From Panopea generosa (lineage: Eukaryota > Mollusca > Bivalvia > Adapedonta > Hiatellidae), in the NCBI GenBank assembly GCA_029582155.1, contig CM055896.1, positions 10,471,463 to 10,535,462 on the forward strand: 64,000 nucleotides of DNA. Direction: 5' to 3'. The number at the start of each line of letters is the position of its first letter. Position 1 is the first letter of the stretch. The notes below the pieces were generated by a model. That model was given only the letters and a program-made list of their open reading frames with translations. It had not been told where the DNA came from and did not search any database. The position numbers were made by a program, and so were the translations under genes. Below, in pieces: positions 1 through 11,799 of this stretch.

Positions 1-625
1 CAAAGGTCATACAGTCCCACCACTCCAAAGTTGATACAGCCCCCATCATCCACCACCACTCCAAAGTTATACAGTCCCCTTGTTCCTCAACTCCAATTTT
101 GATACAACCCCCATCATCCCCCACCACTCCAAAGGTCATACATTCCCACCACTCTAAAGTTGAAAAAGCCCCCATTATCCCCACCACTCCAAAGTTATAC
201 AGTCCCCTTGTCCCACAACTCCAAAGTTGATACAGCCCCCATCACCCCCCACCACTCCAAAGGTCATACAGTCCCACCACTCCAAAGTTGATACAGCCCC
301 CATCATCCCCAACCACTCCAAAGGTCATACAGTCCCACCACTCCAAAGTTGATACAGCCCCCATCATCCCCAACCACTCCAAAGTTGATACAGCCCCCAT
401 CATCCCCAACCACTCCAATGGTCATACAGTCCCACCACTCCAAAGTTGATACAGCCCCCATCATCCCCAACCACTCCAAAGTTGGTACAGTCCCCTTCCC
501 TCACCACTTCAAAGTTGATAAAGCCTCCCCCCCACTGCCCCCCCCACTCGAAAGGTGATATAGCCCCCACCCCCTAGCACTCCAAAGTTGATAAAGTCAC
601 CCCTGCTCTACCACTCAATAATTGA
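1..625. repeat. Minisatellite of two interleaved units
   Basis: C-rich tandem array running off the window's left edge, built from a 36-bp unit (ccactccaaagttgatacag...) alternating with a 26-bp unit (aaggtcatacagtccc...). The Pro-rich frame across it is a repeat product. Confidence 0.9.
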
Positions 626-1274
626 TACAGCCCCTAAATAGATGAGAAAATGAAACCTCTTGGCTGTCCAGTTATTGATGTGATGTTTGACAATCACAAT
701 GATATTAATCCTAATTCCTTATTGCAATCAGAGTGCCAGTACGGATCAATTATTAGACTATGCTTTAGATTCTTGTTGAATTAAATCAAATAGTATTCCA
801 TTTTTAATAAAAACATATCTATTAAACCATTGCTCCTAAATATTTGAGTTCTTTGACAAGAAGGTAGAAATAAAAGATGCAAGTTATGTACCATGTTTTT
901 GTTATTTCCTCACCAATAACCTACCTATCTCTGAAATGTGTCCAAACATATAGGTTTGACAGGAAATACACAAAATATACTCTTTAACGAAAACTAAATA
1001 AATACATTGATGCATAAGGATTATACTAGATGTCTTGTAAAAAGTAGTTTTAAGCTTGAAGTTAACCGTTTGTGACTTTCAAAAAAGTCATATCAGTTAA
1101 AGGAAAATGTTTGAAATTTTGAACATTTTTCCCCCTCAAATGTATTTTTAAATGCTCGGTAAATAATATGTATTATTTTTCGTTAGAATGGGTATAAAAG
1201 AGTTCTATGTGAGATTTTAGGCAAATTCTACCCACACATTATTACAAAATATTTGGCAAACCTTCTCCAGAACT
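626..1274. other. AT-rich 3' flank of gene 1
   Basis: I see no exon, RNA gene or repeat in this stretch. Confidence 0.5.
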
Positions 1275-1280
1275 TTTATT
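1275..1280 (-). promoter_or_regulatory. Possible polyadenylation signal of gene 1
   Basis: AATAAA on the minus strand, about 320 nt past the stop codon. It is the nearest perfect hexamer I found; AT-rich background makes this weak. Confidence 0.25.
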
Positions 1281-1602
1281 ATAATCTGTATACATCAATA
1301 TATTTGTTTCAATTAACTATTATATGTAAACTGTAATAAATATGTTTGTAAAATTTCATTTAAAACCTACATTTTCACGATTCAGTTTAAAGACAAACAT
1401 GTGGATGAGGTAATTACAAAAAGAGGAAATTCTTTTTTTTCTGATAGGTCCTAAACATTCATTTATCTTAAATACTGGGAAGTAACACCGAATATATCAA
1501 TTGGAAAAATGACAAAAAAACTACTAAAGAAATTGTCCAAAAATAAAAAAAAAACAAGGAAGAGGTGAAACTGTATAAAATGATAAAAATGAAACTATAC
1601 TC

Positions 1603-2009
1603 TCAAGTTGGTGATACTAAAGCACCGCTGAATGATGCATCAACGCCATCAATTAGATACTGAAATCCGTGACAATCCACATCAACAACGTCACCAACAA
1701 CCAATGTCAGATATACAGAAGCAGATGCGGCATTATAACCAGATGATGTAGTCTGGTATGTATTAGCGGCAACAGTACCGTCTCCGTTATGCATTATGAA
1801 ACAATATGAATTACCTGCTGCATTTGTATGCAATGTTGAAATATAAAAACTATAGACGCCTTGTACACTACACGTGAACTCCCCTGACGTTACGTTATAT
1901 CCACTGCCCACATTCGTTATAACCGTTCTATAAATAACAACACCGTTATCGTTCATTCCATTACTGAGGGTACTCCGTGGGGCTTTTACAGAGAAGGCGA
2001 CAACTGTTG
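1603..2009 (-). CDS. Gene 1 exon 10: C1q domain and stop
   Basis: The acceptor is TTTCTCTCCTTTAG, whose pyrimidine tract fixes the start. The exon enters in phase 1 and reads ATVVAFSVKAP, then SGEFTCSVQGVYSFY, SASVYLTLVVGDVV and FSGALVSPT before TGA. These are the beta-strand signatures of a globular C1q head of about 135 aa. There is no collagen region, so it belongs to the C1q-domain-containing (ghC1q) type rather than classical C1q. Confidence 0.92.
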
Positions 2010-5000
2010 CTAAAGGAGAGAAAACACTCGATAATCCCAACTGTCAGACCGTAAAATATGCTGCATATAGTTGCAATACATGATATAACTTTGTAAATTG
2101 TAGTAGAACATGTACAGTTGACATATTATGTTATATATCTTAAAAATGAGATACCTCGATTCCCACTTAATTCATATTTATAATCTAATATGTTTAATGA
2201 TTTCTTTAATTTGTTATCTTCAAAATGTAACACAATTCATGTATCTATATTAAAATATCAATCTTTATTGTTGGTACATGTATTTTTATTTAGTTAAAAA
2301 CATGACAAATTTGCAAAATACAATATAAGCGCATTGGAAACAAACGCATTTAAGGTAGATCGCGATGTTCCTATCGTATTTTTTAACATCTGGTGTAAAT
2401 TATCAAAATTCTGTAACCTTTCGTTTTAGCTTTTTTTTCATATAGTACCAAAGTTTCTCGTTAAGAGCATCCCCTAGCAGTACGTATTTTCAGACGATTC
2501 TTGTCGTGTGCAACTTATAAAATAGTAAATACTAATTCAAATATTGTTTTTTGATAACATTTTTAAATTTATAATATATTTTCTCCTGTGACCAGACAGG
2601 ATTTACAAATAGAACATAAATTGTGTTACCTTTACATCTAATCATTACGACGGTGTCGATTAAATCAATCCCGTCGTAATCATAAAATGTAAAAGAACCG
2701 CAAATTTTACTTTATCTGTATAAAATTTATACTCTTATCACAGGAAATAAAATAAGTAATTTACACATGTTATTAAAACAATTTACAATTAATATTGATC
2801 ATAATATCATAATATAAGGGAAAGAGTCAAAAGTCTTCTTGATAATACGTACCGATAAGAGGCGTTGTTATGAATGTGTAAGTTGGATAAACTGCTAGTA
2901 AAATCAAACTTAATTCTACCTGGACACGCATGCGTATTGCACGTGTGGTATTCATCATCTTCTCCAACACATTGTTTCCCTAAAATGGAAGGACTTGGGT
3001 TATCGCAGGATCTTGACCTCGATACCAATCCGCCGTTACAGGACGCCGAACAAACTGACCAGGTAGTCCAAGCTGACCAAGCCCCATCTACAATTTATTA
3101 GTTATGACATGAAATGATACAAAATTATGTTTTTGTTTAATATGCTGCAACACGGTTTTAAACATTGTAATTATGATATTTATTTGGTATACATATTACG
3201 TGTATAAGTTTTAATGCTCTTCCGATTATTTTTAAAATATAGTTTATTATATAAATTTAACTGTTTTTTCAACTAAATATATTATGCTAGTTTGTAGCGA
3301 ATAGCAGAATATAATTTACGTCGAGTTGAAATATAAATAAACAATGTAATTTTGTCAGTTAATTTGATATTGAAATGATGTGTTGCAATTATAAATAATT
3401 GATAGATACAAAAGTAAGTGTATAAAACCGAAATATTTAAAATTACCTGTGCAAGCTCCCGCGAGACACACGCGGTCATCTCTTGCGTCCCCAAAGCAAT
3501 GATTTCCGTCTGGGCCAGGGTACGGCCGGCTACAACTGCGGTCTCTGCGCTGTAAGCCAACACCACAAGACACACTACAAGATCCCCACGCTGACCATCC
3601 ACTCCATCCACCGTGTACTGCAATACGATACCGTATGATGAATAACAGTTATGGTCATTGTTTAATTTGAAATATTGGTAACATTTACCACTAAGGTTAC
3701 TACCTTCATACAGATACTCAACATATTAATAAGAACTAATTGAAAAGTGACTAAGTTTCATATACATGCACATACTTTCCAAAGTCGTCCAATGCCCGAC
3801 TGGAAGTACCACACATTTGAACGTACATGCTCAGTTAGAAATGAAACATTTAACAATAAATATAGACACTAATTATAATAATTATAAGCACAATACAAAC
3901 ATACAGAGGGAACCGCAACAAACATCGCCTTGGAATGTTAAGTGGCATAAACGCCAAGAGGTAGGTCAAACTTCGTTAAAATATGCGCACAACAGCACTC
4001 TTCCCCTCGGCGTCTTATCAAGAATGATAAATAACAACAATAAAACGACACTTAGAAAAATATATTACGCAATATGTATTATCCTACCTGGACAAGCTCG
4101 GACTGAACAATTTGAAACGTCTTGTTGACTTCCAACACAATCTAGTCCACCATGTGAAGGTATAGGTTCCGTGCATGACCGATTACGTAACCTTTGACCT
4201 TGACCACATGATACACTACATCCCATCCAAGTAGACCATGATGACCAATGTCCATCAACTAGGAATTTATTTGGGTGAATAATTTAAAAAAATACTATCT
4301 TATAGGAATATATTGCATGTCAAATTGTCACCCAACCAAAAACATTCATGGAACATGCATGGTAAAGTATATAATGGTGAGGCAAATCAGCTGCAGTGGA
4401 ATTAAATGACACAAAGTCCAATATCACAATTTATTTATGCATTATTTGTGTAAGGGCGTGGTCGTAATCGATGTTGTTATCATTTGTGATTAGGTTAGTA
4501 ATTCTATTGTTCCGAACATGCTTGTGATAATTATGTTTTAAACCATATTTGTATATAACACAATTATTTTTAAGATGTCATTAATCTTTATAATTCAACA
4601 TTTCTGTTTTGTGTAATACATGAACAGCATCCATTTTTAATATTCTGCATGTTTAAACTTAAATATGTAGATGTGTAGGTTATAAGACGCGAGTCAAAAT
4701 AATAATGATAGTAATTAGTGGAACCTTATGGTGAAACAATTTTTAAGAAAAGCACCAAATTGGGAAGAAATATAGGATTAGGTCAACATCGAGACCCACT
4801 GCATTCAAGTTACTTTCAAAATGGCGGAAATATTCAAGATGGCCGACAAATTGGCTGCTTATATAACAATAACATAGTTTTATATATATAAATGTACAGT
4901 ATTTGATCATATTTGATAGATCTTTTTGACAAATGTTATCAAAATGTATTTGTATTTTATAATTTTAATGCTTTATTTCGAAAATATATTTTAAAATATG

Positions 5001-8000
5001 AAAAATGGGCAAAATATTGGCTAAATGGGGTATATACATGTACGAATTAACCATCCAAGGTACCAAACATTATTTCAAAGAAATAACCGCAAATTAAAAG
5101 TAATGAATAATCTTAATTAACATTTCGTTCGTGAACGTTCATACTTTAGTTTTTTTGTTAACTGAAAACTGTCTGTTACATTCGTTGGTTAATAATCATT
5201 TCATAAATTAATAATTCTCAAGCATCGCTTGTTATCTGATAAACGTTTCAAAGTTCATTAACATGATATACAATAATTACAGTCGTTTTGTCACGCCACT
5301 AGGTAGGACGGATCAGTTACATATTTAATAATTGACGAATGCACCCCTCTTTCTCATTCTGTTCAGTCTGTTGTCATGATTTATAATTATAACATAAGTA
5401 TCACAAACACGTAGATGACTGTACGTACCCAATGGACAGAGGCCACACCATTTACGACATACCGTCTTGGCATGGGCCACGTCACCGCAAATGTTGAAGG
5501 TTCCACTGAATAGTTCACAGTTATAGTCCGGGTCATCGTGACATTGACCGTCCGTACTGGTTATTACTGACAGAACAATAGTAACATTATTATTGTTGGT
5601 AGAAAGTGTAGAACTTATTCAAAGAAACGTTAATACCAAAGTGTGACAAAATAGATGTAGATACATCTTGTCCTATGCTTTCAAATACGAATCTATTATA
5701 TTATCGAATGGTATAGGTAAAATTTATTTATTAATTACTTTTGAATTCTATAAATAACCTTACTTTGTGTAGGGCTATTGCAAATCTTTTTGTTACAGTA
5801 GTCCGTCCCACAACACTGTTGACAACCCATGGATGACTGGCTGCTGCGATCGTCCACCCCCCTCCCCACTATTGACGATTGGCTGCTGCGATCGTCCAAC
5901 CCCCTCCCCACTATTGACGATTGGCTGCTGCGATCGTCCAACTTCCTCCCCACTATTGACGATTGGCTACTGCGATCGTCTAACATCCTTCCCACTATTG
6001 ATACAGGACTGGCTGTACTCGTTCCTCTGCATTGCTATGGGTAAAAGAGTATTTTGCATTTTCAATAAAAGAAAAAAAAGACACAATCAAAATTCTTTTG
6101 AATAATTACCAACTCCCTACCCAGACTATCATCTTTCAAACCACATGTGTTCAGGACATATGAAGGAGGTAGAAATAAAACTTTAGTTCTCTTTTTCTTC
6201 TTCTTTCAGGGCTTTGTACTACAGTGAATTATGTTTTTCTAGCATGAGATAAATGGTCAGTATTTTAGAAATCATCACTGAAAATTTGTGGTTGATACCA
6301 GCTTTCTGAACAATTCTGTGTCATTTCAAAATTGTTGGTTCAAACCGCATCGCGGTCGTATAGATAACATATTCTCACTCTGGAAATTGATAGGTCTCAC
6401 AAAAGCATTGAATTTAAAAAAAAGCCCAACCTGGTCAAGGTTTGCTTTTTCCCTTTATAATTGCATATCTTGAACCAGTGAAGAATTTGAGCCCAGGCAC
6501 ATGCTGCATATTTTGTTTTCTCACTGTGTTTTGGACATAAATGTTACAATGGAGTCCTATTGGAAATGTAAAAGTGGTGTAAGACGTATAGTTTAATACA
6601 CCCATGTGTCATTAAAACAACATTGTCGTCATAGTATAAAACCAAGCAGTAAAGGGATGTTTATTTTTACCGCGTAGTGTTAAGAACATAACAACCTAAA
6701 TTCTGTTGAACAAAAGTCTTGTATCGAAAATAACATTAATATTTACTTACTGCAAACGGTCTGCATCCCAGAGTGTAATCAGTGCTGTTTCCTAAACCTC
6801 TTGCCTCTGTGAAACATTCCTGAAACAATGAGAATACGAAAGTGTAAGTATGACGAAATGAACATGTCAATATCATTTCGAAACATTCTACAGGTAGTCT
6901 AAACTGTTGTTAAAATAGGAAACCGCGCGGTACAACCGAAGGTGTTAATGCGGAGATAAATGTAACCATGTTTATTAAGTCTTTCAAGGTTTACGGCTTT
7001 TAATTTGATAATGTATATGTTTAATCGTAACGGTTGACATTTAACACAATATATTATACTTATTTTAAAAAGAAATGAACACATCTCACCTCGTCCAAAG
7101 AGCACTTGACCACTAACGAACAGTCAGATATAATCGGGATATTGGTACAAGAAAAACATTCCAATGTTTCTGAAAACACATATGTATCAAACATTATATT
7201 CGATAGAACAACAGACGTTTATGCAGACACATTCACAATGTTATCATGTTTATAAGAGCGCATTTATGGTAACATTTACTGTTCTATATTTTTATTTTTA
7301 GAAACTATAGACGCTAACCTTATACTAGCTATAGATTAACAAAATCTGCACTACTTTATATATTTCCATTCTTCTGTAAATTGGCGTCTGGAAGAAATCC
7401 ATCAAAACAGTCTCAACTCAATAAAACTAATGTAACTTGTTATTGCATAATGCCTATCAAAGCACTTCCCAAACCATGTACTTCAATATCGTACCATCAC
7501 TACCAAAACATCTACTAAAGTACTTGCTGATTATGTGAAACATTTTATTAATATTTATCAAACTTTTGACCAACTGTAAAATGGCCGGCAATCAATCAAA
7601 CATACAATGCGCCGAAGAATCAAAGGATTTGGCCTGGTACCCGTCTGTTAAAATGATAAACAAAGTGCCTCAATGAGACGTTATTGAAATATCTCTGACG
7701 AAATACGTCACATTGCATAACCTCTACCAAAATAAGTTCATTGCACATTCCGGACCAAAATACATTATCATGCAAGTCTCCACCAAAACAACTTTAACAT
7801 TGGACGCTCTTTATCAAAAACATTAACATTACAGGATCTCTGCCAAACTGTATTAAAGTATTCATTTGTTTGCACTCAATTTCCAATAGGTAGACACAAT
7901 GAGTCTCTATCAAGGATGAAACAAAATTATCAATTACATCTTGTCGCATATAAATAAATTTCATGATTTTTATTTGTGTCAGTATTATATTGGAAATTGA

Positions 8001-9127
8001 GTGTTAAAAATTAGATATATTTTACGTACTTCCCTACATTATATTAAAATTGTACGTAATCTATCAATATATATCAAATTTTGTTACATGTAATACGTAA
8101 GACGGAAACACGGTGCCATGTACACTTTGTTATATGTAATACGCAAGACGGAAACACGATGCAATGTACACTTTGTTACATGTAGTACGCAAAACGGAAA
8201 CATGCTGCCATGTACACTTTGTTACATGTAATACGCAAGACGGAAACACGCTGCCATGTACACTTTGTTACATGTAATACGCAAGACGGAAACACGCTGC
8301 CATGTACACATTGCTTCATGTAATACGCAAGACGGAAACACGGTGCAATGTACACTTTGCTACATGTAATACGCAAGACGGAAACACGGTGCAATGTACA
8401 CTTTGCTACATGTAATACGCAAGACGGAAACACGCTGCAATATACACTTTGTTACATGTAATAAGTAAGACGGGAACACGCTCAATGTACACTTTATTAC
8501 ATGTAATACACAAGACAGAAACGCGCTGAAATGTTATCTTTGTTACAGACGAAAACATGCTCAAATTTAAGATTTATTGCATTCTTTTATTTACTTTTAG
8601 GCCACCAGCCCATGCAACATGTTATATACATATAAATGTTAACAAAACTGCATATGCGTTTTCATGAATATGCAAGACAGCTATGTGATTAATGCATTTA
8701 TGTATCATTTGAACTATATTGCATTGACCAAACACTGGCGTAATTGCCAACGATACACAGGGTTTATTAAGATTAAGATTGTTGTGTACATTCGATTGTA
8801 TATAAAATATAAAAATCTTGGTGACAATAACTAAGCTTTGATTTGATTCCGTCAGCCCGTTAACAATATATTAACTATTAAATTACCTGATACATCGACA
8901 TGCCAGACCGCCAGTAGAACTACCAATAAACCAACACCTTAAAGTATAAATAGAGAACAGTTTAATCAAACTCTACTGGTATATATATGGATTCTTTTAA
9001 ATCCAGACGTAATCCAAACGATGTAACTAATAGCACATGGTTTAAGTCATTTTCTTTATTTGATGCATCAGTTTAAATTTAAATAAATCTGTAATAAAAT
9101 TATCAAATAATGTATACCAGAATGCAT
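1603..9127 (-). CDS. Gene 1: secreted Ly6-ShKT-TSP1(x3)-C1q protein, complete, 10 exons, 511 aa
   Basis: Seen: ten minus-strand exons (9118-9127, 8887-8937, 7090-7169, 6751-6819, 5764-6034, 5429-5566, 4088-4258, 3447-3617, 2920-3087, 1603-2009), each bounded by AG and GT, add to 1536 nt with consistent phase and one terminal stop. Order: signal peptide (about aa 1-20), Ly6/uPAR-like domain (21-161), ShKT-like domain (161-207), three TSP1 repeats (207-377), C1q domain (377-511). Known of the families: Ly6 domains are three-finger disulfide folds, ShKT is a six-cysteine module, TSP1 binds glycans and matrix, and globular C1q domains trimerise and bind varied ligands. There is no transmembrane segment or collagen stretch, so a soluble product is inferred. 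It is the best candidate for a functional member of the cluster. Function is unknown; innate recognition is a guess from the domains. Exon joins need transcript support. Confidence 0.85.
2920..3087 (-). CDS. Gene 1 exon 9: TSP1 repeat 3
   Basis: This 168-nt exon is phase 1 at both ends and encodes a complete repeat: GAWSAWTTWSVC, SASCNGGL, RSRSC, GKQCVG and TCNTHAC. The SASC-N-G-G variant sets it apart from the SVSCG of repeats 1 and 2. The same subtype is third in genes 2 and 3. Confidence 0.9.
3447..3617 (-). CDS. Gene 1 exon 8: TSP1 repeat 2
   Basis: This 171-nt exon is phase 1 at both ends and encodes a complete repeat: [27 protein letters not shown], and HCFGDARDDRVC. All six cysteines and three tryptophans are present. 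The orthologous exon in gene 2 carries a stop at the Arg of GDARDD. Confidence 0.9.
4088..4258 (-). CDS. Gene 1 exon 7: TSP1 repeat 1
   Basis: This 171-nt exon is phase 1 at both ends and encodes one whole thrombospondin type-1 repeat: DGHWSSWSTW, CSVSCGQGQ, RNRSC, then three more cysteines. It has six cysteines, the W-x2-W pattern typical of C-mannosylation sites, and R residues for the stacked Trp-Arg core. Confidence 0.9.
5429..5566 (-). CDS. Gene 1 exon 6: ShKT-like domain
   Basis: This 138-nt exon is phase 1 at both ends. Six cysteines sit in QCHDDPDYNC, FNICGD, TVC and RKWCGLC. The spacing, the Asp-rich start and the terminal C-x3-C-x2-C fit the ShKT/SXC module found in many secreted invertebrate proteins. 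The WCGLC ending is shared by all four copies. Such modules occur in non-toxic extracellular proteins, and nothing here points to a toxin role. Confidence 0.8.
5764..6034 (-). CDS. Gene 1 exon 5: Ly6 C-terminal part with four 14-aa repeats
   Basis: This 271-nt exon enters in phase 0 and leaves in phase 1. It starts QCRGTST and ends with the diagnostic GCQQCCGTDYCN (CC-x2-D-x-CN) of Ly6/uPAR domains. Between them lie four tandem 42-nt units reading SIVGRxLDDRSSQS. Genes 2, 3 and 4 have one unit or a degenerate one, with exons of 139, 145 and 139 nt. The extra 126 nt is exactly three units, so frame is kept. The antisense open frames here come from the same repeat. Confidence 0.88.
6751..6819 (-). 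CDS. Gene 1 exon 4: Ly6/uPAR-like domain, middle part
   Basis: This 69-nt exon has phase 0 at both ends, with TTTCAG before it and GTAAGT after it. It encodes ECFTEARG... and YTLGCRPF, the middle cysteines of the three-finger fold (C-F-T and G-C). Counterparts of identical length exist in genes 2 and 3. Gene 4 lacks it. Confidence 0.85.
7090..7169 (-). CDS. Gene 1 exon 3: Ly6/uPAR-like domain, first part
   Basis: This 80-nt exon runs from TTTTCAG to GTGAGA. It encodes the opening LECFSC of a three-finger domain (C-x2-C), then SDC and VKC, ending CSLDE. It enters in phase 1 and leaves in phase 0. The equivalents in genes 3 and 4 are also exactly 80 nt. Confidence 0.85.
7441..7870. repeat. Degenerate ~30-bp repeat in gene 1 intron
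   Basis: Recurrent 'ctaccaaaac...' phrases at roughly 28-32 bp spacing, clearest from 7725. Strongly diverged. Confidence 0.4.
8083..8545. repeat. 46-bp minisatellite in gene 1 intron
   Basis: About ten units of a 46-bp sequence with the phrases ttacatgtaatacgcaag and cggaaacacg. It lies between the signal exon and the first Ly6 exon. The Cys-rich antisense reading frame is an artefact. Confidence 0.93.
8887..8937 (-). CDS. Gene 1 exon 2: signal-peptide core
   Basis: This 51-nt exon lies between AAG and GTAA. In the frame set by exon 1 it reads VGLLVVLLAVWHVDVS, a hydrophobic core with a plausible signal-peptidase site near its end. Gene 3 has a 51-nt exon in the same phase and of the same character, and gene 4 a 54-nt one. 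Confidence 0.8.
9118..9127 (-). CDS. Gene 1 exon 1: 10-nt start microexon
   Basis: The exon reads ATGCATTCTG followed by donor GTATAC, giving M-H-S and the first base of a Gly codon. The start was chosen because it supplies the phase needed by the next exon, and because gene 3 has an exon of the same length beginning ATGCAT in the same relative place. A TATA-like motif lies about 40 nt upstream. The exon is too short for ORF-based gene finding. Confidence 0.7.
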
Positions 9128-9163
9128 AGTACGCCTTTTGTCAAACTAATGCCTGAAGGAAAA

Positions 9164-9171
9164 CTTATAAA
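9164..9171 (-). promoter_or_regulatory. Possible TATA box of gene 1
   Basis: TTTATAAG on the minus strand lies about 40 nt upstream of the proposed start codon. Gene 3 has a similar arrangement. The region is AT-rich, so a chance match is possible. Confidence 0.3.
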
Positions 9172-11540
9172 GTAAAATAAGTGGAACATTGTTGATAACA
9201 CAATCCTAATCCGTTTGCAGACAAAGTAACGTTAGAAATTAGAACATCACGATGTTGGCACACAACAGGACATGACAGAATATAAGTCGTTTCTAGAAAT
9301 AGAACAAGGGCAAAACTACGGACAGAACATAAACGTAAATGACATATCACGACTTGCTACGACTTACACTAGTGCAGTTCAAATTTAGTAACGTCTTAAT
9401 ACTCTTATCTTTGTAGACTATACTAATTTTCGATAAAGCAAACACTTGAACTGCATTAAATGTCATCTGACGACACTTACAAAGATAATGGTTCCATCAG
9501 ATCCACTTATTTGAAATGGTTGCACTATCGCGTATATATGATAAATGTTTCATTGTCACTGCAAGAAACCAAGATTACAACTAATCAAGCCGTGAAGAAG
9601 TCCTATCATCAGCACGTTCTAATTCTCAAAGAAAATGGAAAATAGAATATATTGAAATGTTATAGTGTACCAACGTAATATTACGCCAACCACCAACAGG
9701 TAAAAATCAAGACTCATTCTTCTTAAACAAAAACAACACTTTAACACGCATATTGAAATAAAATCAACAACTAATGTATGTAGAAAAAAAAGTTTACTAC
9801 GGAGTTCCAGCAAATTATATTCAATATTCAATTGTCGCGTTCTACGTCATGCATGAGCTACATTGGTCCTATTATTACCACCGCTCATCTCTTCATAGAA
9901 AACTTAAATATCAGTAAGCTTCATTGCAACAAGGCTCCGAGGTTTTAAACCTTTTTTCAGTGCTCAAATATAAATAAATTTGTACTCGTACATAATTTCT
10001 AAGATTCATATGAAACCAAAAATCAAGGCGCAATCACATGACTTCATATCGAACTTAAAAGTTTTTATGCAGATTTGCGGTAAACGGTTACAGGTATTTA
10101 TATCTACTTTGTTATAATGCATCCATTTGTTTTAGTTGATGATGAACTTTTGAGTTGAGCATGGAACAAAGTGTTATAACCTCGGACCCTGGACGCATAG
10201 AACACAGCCAAAAGACACCACAAACATAAATAATGTTTATACTAAATAAACGATTAGTAGGTCTGACACTATAATGAACAAACACTTTACTTTTAAACAA
10301 AAATGATTAGGTAAAATATGAACTAGAAACACAGGTGAACCCGATTTTAAGACTTTCAAAATAATTGATGAACAATTAAATAAGTCTCGGTCCTTCAAGA
10401 AATAAGGGATATACGAATTTTACATGGGTTGGAGGTTCGAATAAGAAACTGTTTTGGCGGGAATGAGGCTCTACCGAGAGAAAATTAATTGAAACGACCG
10501 TTGTAAAATATATGGATATATTAAGTTAAAAATAATTCAATATGTTTGGTATAAAAAAAAAATATTCATAGCTTTTTCGGTTCAATGCATGGCAAAGCCA
10601 TGTTCCCACCAAAACAATTTTATCCTAGACTCAAACCCATGTAAGATTCTTATATTCTAGCATACAAGACAAGGATTTCCACGCACTTTTACCGGGTATG
10701 GATTTTCATCCTATACCCCCTCCACATGCTCATCCTACCCAATTATGACGTTGGAACAATTTATGACGTGACGTATCAAAACATATGTCGTAATATATTT
10801 TATTTAGCCTCTTTAAAGGTATCGTGGCGAAAATAATAATAATAATAATAAATATTCAACGTGTTTGAATTGCAAGAAAAATACTCTAACATGGCTTTTT
10901 CGATTCAGAAATTATGTCCCTTAGATTAATTGTTTCCGCGGAACCAATCAACGTACTCAAATGGGTCTTTCCCAACATTGCTATTTAACGGATCCACTCG
11001 GCAGAGCTTGATCCGTTCTATAGACTATAATAGATGTATATAAAACAAACAAAACCCACATACCATAAATTATGCACTTCAATGTGTATGCTACGATGTA
11101 TTTGTAATATGCAGTGGGCTTATTCAGGATTTCAGTTTTATCTTAAAGTCAGGTTTATAGTAATTGCTCGACATTTTAAACAATTAAGATATAAACGGAA
11201 AGTATTGAAATAACTTTTTATTCCAATATGAATTGCTTCGTAACAAAAACTTTTTCTGTGTTCATATTAATGATGAGAAATCATCTAATTTCTGGGCTTA
11301 GTAATTTTTCTTTACTTTGATTAGAATGCATTTAACATTTTAATACAAAATTGTATTCTTTCGTTAAAAATCATAGTATAGTTGGCAATATTGAAATTAA
11401 TCACTGTTATTTAATTTAGCACATTGAAACGACCTAAAATGTAAAATTACTCTATATCACATGGTTAACCTGTGTCAAATTTCTGTTTCACCTTACCAAT
11501 ATTGTTTTGTGTTTGATAACGTTTCTGTGTGAGCTTTTTC
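9172..11540. other. Intergenic upstream of gene 1
   Basis: No coding exon recognised. It contains a short (AAT)n near 10832, a copy of an interspersed repeat near 10937-11030 (also near 43803 and 52178), and possible SINE remnants near 10130-10250. Confidence 0.5.
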
Positions 11541-11775
11541 TTTTATTATATTCCTACGCAGGTCGCTAGCGTTTATACCGAAGCTTCTTTTATTGTATTT
11601 CTACGCAGGCCGCTGACTTGTATACCAAATCTTATTTCATTATATCCCTACGCAGGTCGTTGGCGTTTATACCGAAGCTTCTTTTATTGTATTCCAAAGC
11701 AGGCCGCTGACATGTATAACAAAGCTTATTTTATTATATCCCTGCGCAGGTCGCTGGCGTTTATACCGAAGCGAA
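11541..11775. repeat. 48-bp tandem array
   Basis: About five units containing cctacgcaggtcgct and gtttataccgaagcttc, alternating between two slightly different forms, so a dimeric ~96-bp higher period. Confidence 0.85.
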
Positions 11776-11799
11776 AGGACTTCTTTGTGATTTCTTAAG

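Noticed and set aside
5829..6105. Plus-strand repeat peptides (DDWLLRSS type)
   Set aside because: Antisense of the coding minisatellite in the gene 1 Ly6 exon.
8176..8433. Cys-rich 85-aa antisense frame that looks like a repeated small secreted peptide
   Set aside because: It follows the 46-bp array phase and lies in a gene 1 intron.
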